Source: Kitasatospora xanthocidica (GTDB taxonomy: Bacteria > Actinomycetota > Actinomycetes > Streptomycetales > Streptomycetaceae). From it: a stretch of DNA of 64,000 nt. The stretch is taken from assembly GCF_014656195.1 (NCBI RefSeq), contig NZ_BNBY01000027.1, positions 1-64,000 on the forward strand, read 5' to 3'. Position 1 is the stretch's first letter; every line of letters begins with the position of its first letter. This document shows, piece after piece, positions 62,457 to 64,000 of this stretch. The position numbers and the translations under genes were made by a program. The notes beneath the pieces are model-generated. The model was not told where the DNA came from. It saw only the letters and a list, made by a program, of their open reading frames with translations, and did no database searches.

Positions 62457-63461
62457 GTGGGGGATTTGGTGATCGGCGCCCGCTCGGGCGCCGGAGAGCC
62501 CGAGGGCCCAGGCCGTCGGGCGGCCCGGTCCGCCGAGCCGTCGGCGCCCTCGGCCGCGGTCGACGACGCCGCGGCCCAGACCGCCGACGAGCAGGGCACC
62601 GGGGCCGAGGACTCGCCGGAACCCTCGCACCCGGAGACCGGGCCGGCGGACGGGTCGGAGTCGGATGGGCCGGCCAAGCCGCGCAAGCAGCGCTCCTTCT
62701 GGAAGGAGCTGCCGATCCTGATCGGCATCGCGCTGATCCTCGCGCTCGTGATCAAGACCTTCTTCGTCCAGGCGTTCTCCATTCCGTCGGAGTCGATGCA
62801 GAACACGTTGCAGGTCGGCGACCGCGTCCTGGTGGACAAGCTGACCCCGTGGTTCGGGGCCGAGCCCGAGCGCGGCGAGGTCGTGGTGTTCCACGACCCG
62901 GGCGGCTGGCTGAACGACGAGCCGACCCCGCAGAGCAGCAACTCCTTCGTCCGTGGTGTGCAGGACGTGCTCAGCTTCGTCGGCCTGATGCCCTCCGCGA
63001 ACGAGAAGGACCTGATCAAGCGGGTCATCGCGGTCGGCGGGGACACCGTCGAGTGCGAGGGCGAGGGACCGGTGAAGGTCAACGGCGTCGCGCTCAACGA
63101 GCCGTACGTCTACCAGGGCAACACCCCCTGCGGTGACCACCCCTTCGCGCCGGTCAAGGTGCCCGAGGGCCGGATCTGGGTGATGGGCGACCACCGCGCC
63201 AACTCGCTGGACTCCCGCTTCCACATGGACCAGCCGGGCGGTGGCACCGTTCCGGTGGACAACGTGATCGGGCGCGCCTTCGTGGTGGCCTGGCCGATCG
63301 ACCACTGGTCGACGCTGCCGGTGCCGGGCACCTTCGACCAGAAGGGGCTGGCGGCGGCCGCGCCGATGGCGCCCCCCGTGGCCGGTGCGGTGGGGGCCGT
63401 CGCGCTGCTCCCGCTGGTGCGTCGGGTGCGGGGCCGGAAGGAGCGCCGGCAGGAGTCCTGA
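62457..63461 (+). CDS. lepB: Signal peptidase I, third of four (SipY-like)
   Basis: A 334 aa enzyme with an acidic/proline cytoplasmic tail, membrane segment at 86-100, catalytic Ser113 in PSESM, Lys188 in IKRVIAVGGD, and a C-terminal hydrophobic anchor ending KERRQES. The GTG at 62457 follows AGGGAGGA at 62443-62450. A 242 nt gap separates it from SipX; no terminator is obvious in it, so co-transcription is likely. Confidence 0.95.
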   Translation: MGDLVIGARSGAGEPEGPGRRAARSAEPSAPSAAVDDAAAQTADEQGTGAEDSPEPSHPETGPADGSESDGPAKPRKQRSFWKELPILIGIALILALVIKTFFVQAFSIPSESMQNTLQVGDRVLVDKLTPWFGAEPERGEVVVFHDPGGWLNDEPTPQSSNSFVRGVQDVLSFVGLMPSANEKDLIKRVIAVGGDTVECEGEGPVKVNGVALNEPYVYQGNTPCGDHPFAPVKVPEGRIWVMGDHRANSLDSRFHMDQPGGGTVPVDNVIGRAFVVAWPIDHWSTLPVPGTFDQKGLAAAAPMAPPVAGAVGAVALLPLVRRVRGRKERRQES

Positions 63462-63485
63462 GCTCCACCGGATCGTCCCCGACCC

Positions 63486-63516
63486 TTGCGCGGGCCGTGG
63501 TACCGACGAGTAATCT
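63486..63516 (+). promoter_or_regulatory. Predicted promoter of the fourth signal peptidase
   Basis: TTGCGC at 63486-63491 and a good TAATCT at 63511-63516 with a long 19 nt spacer, about 85 nt before the start. In S. lividans sipZ has its own promoter, unlike sipW-Y, which fits. Confidence 0.5.
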
Positions 63517-63600
63517 GCTCGGACGTGCCACGGCCCGTCGGCATTCCCGCCGGTGCCTCCGGCGTGCCAGTGGTGTTCTCCGGTCGGCCAGAGGTGGACG

Positions 63601-64000
63601 GTGACGATGAGCAGTGTCGTGGAGCAGACGGCCGATCACCCGGTCGCGCCCGCCCGTGAGCGCCGTCGGCCCGCCGCGGTGCTGCAGGGCGTCGCGCTGG
63701 CGCTCGGGCTGGTGCTGATGATCGGCGGGTTCGCCCTCATCGCGATCGACTACCGGCCGTACAACATCCCCACCCCCTCGATGCACCCGACGCTGCAGGC
63801 CGGGGACACCGTGCTCGCCCGCAAGACCGACGGCGCGGCCGTCGGCCGGGGCGACGTCGTGGTCTTCCGGGACCAGGCCTGGGGCGGCGAGCTCATGGTC
63901 AAGCGCGTGGTCGCGGTCGGCGGGGACACCGTCGCCACCAGCGGGGACAACCGTCGGCTGACGGTCAACGGACAGCCGGTCGACGAGCCCTACCTGGCGA
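63601..64000 (+). CDS. lepB: Signal peptidase I, fourth of four (SipZ-like), cut by the window edge
   Basis: The first 133 codons are present; the end lies beyond the window. A shorter cytoplasmic tail than its paralogues leads to one membrane segment near 28-48. Catalytic Ser60 is in PTPSM and Lys101 in VKRVVAVGGD. The GTG at 63601 follows GAGG by 6 nt, and an ATG at 63607 is the alternative. It belongs to a separate transcription unit if the promoter call is right. Confidence 0.93.
   Translation, partial: MTMSSVVEQTADHPVAPARERRRPAAVLQGVALALGLVLMIGGFALIAIDYRPYNIPTPSMHPTLQAGDTVLARKTDGAAVGRGDVVVFRDQAWGGELMVKRVVAVGGDTVATSGDNRRLTVNGQPVDEPYLA

Overview
The window is a 64 kb stretch of a very GC-rich chromosome with actinomycete codon usage: G or C in almost every third position, many GTG starts, purine-rich ribosome-binding sites and several apparently leaderless genes. 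Gene content and order match the conserved core of Streptomyces and Kitasatospora chromosomes, the region of S. coelicolor from about SCO5543 to SCO5599. I place it in the Streptomycetaceae but cannot settle genus or species from the sequence alone. It contains no prophage, CRISPR array, insertion sequence or biosynthetic cluster.

Layout, left to right. (1) 1-4400: the start of a conservon (cvnB fragment, then the sensor-kinase-like cvnA) on the minus strand, with a palindrome-rich control region behind it. (2) 4550-8170: a small unknown protein, a fumarylacetoacetase-fold enzyme overlapping gltX, and a five-gene tRNA array (Gln, Glu, Glu, Glu, Gln). (3) 8240-12720: IclR-type ndgR divergent from leuCD, then a small unknown gene and the HU-family hup with a histone-H1-like tail. 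(4) 12800-21500: cofC, plsC-gpsA-ddl, DUF3515 and Lrp-like genes, thiL, pfkA and thiD. (5) 21590-35820: rpmB, a DAK2/FakA-like gene, recG, an unknown helix-turn-helix-like gene, rsmD-coaD, a DivIVA-like gene, the DUF177-rpmF-rnc-mutM group, a DMT-type membrane protein, a TPM-domain protein, acylphosphatase and a small coiled-coil protein. (6) 35980-50190: smc, ftsY, a prim-pol-like gene, nsdA, the nitrogen operon amtB-glnK-glnD and ffh. (7) 50300-56790: a GNAT acetyltransferase, an FtsH-type protease, a methyltransferase, a compact prolyl-tRNA synthetase and an accessory-looking zinc-ribbon gene. (8) 57300-64000: rpsP-khpA-rimM-trmD-rplS followed by four tandem type I signal peptidases, the last cut by the window edge.

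Themes. Protein targeting is heavily represented: ffh, ftsY, FtsH and four signal peptidases. Ribosome and tRNA biogenesis is the second theme: L28, L32, S16, L19, RimM, TrmD, RNase III, RsmD, GltX, ProS and the tRNAs. GluRS lies beside tRNA-Glu and tRNA-Gln genes, which fits the actinobacterial route in which GluRS charges both. The ammonium genes carry a convincing GlnR box.

The least explained features are non-coding. They are a 123 bp palindromic repeat present in two identical copies 7.4 kb apart plus two variants; identical GCAA-loop hairpins between the tRNAs; an exact triple 18 bp repeat before mutM; other short tandem repeats; and isolated perfect palindromes upstream of cvnA, ndgR/leuC and the zinc-ribbon gene.
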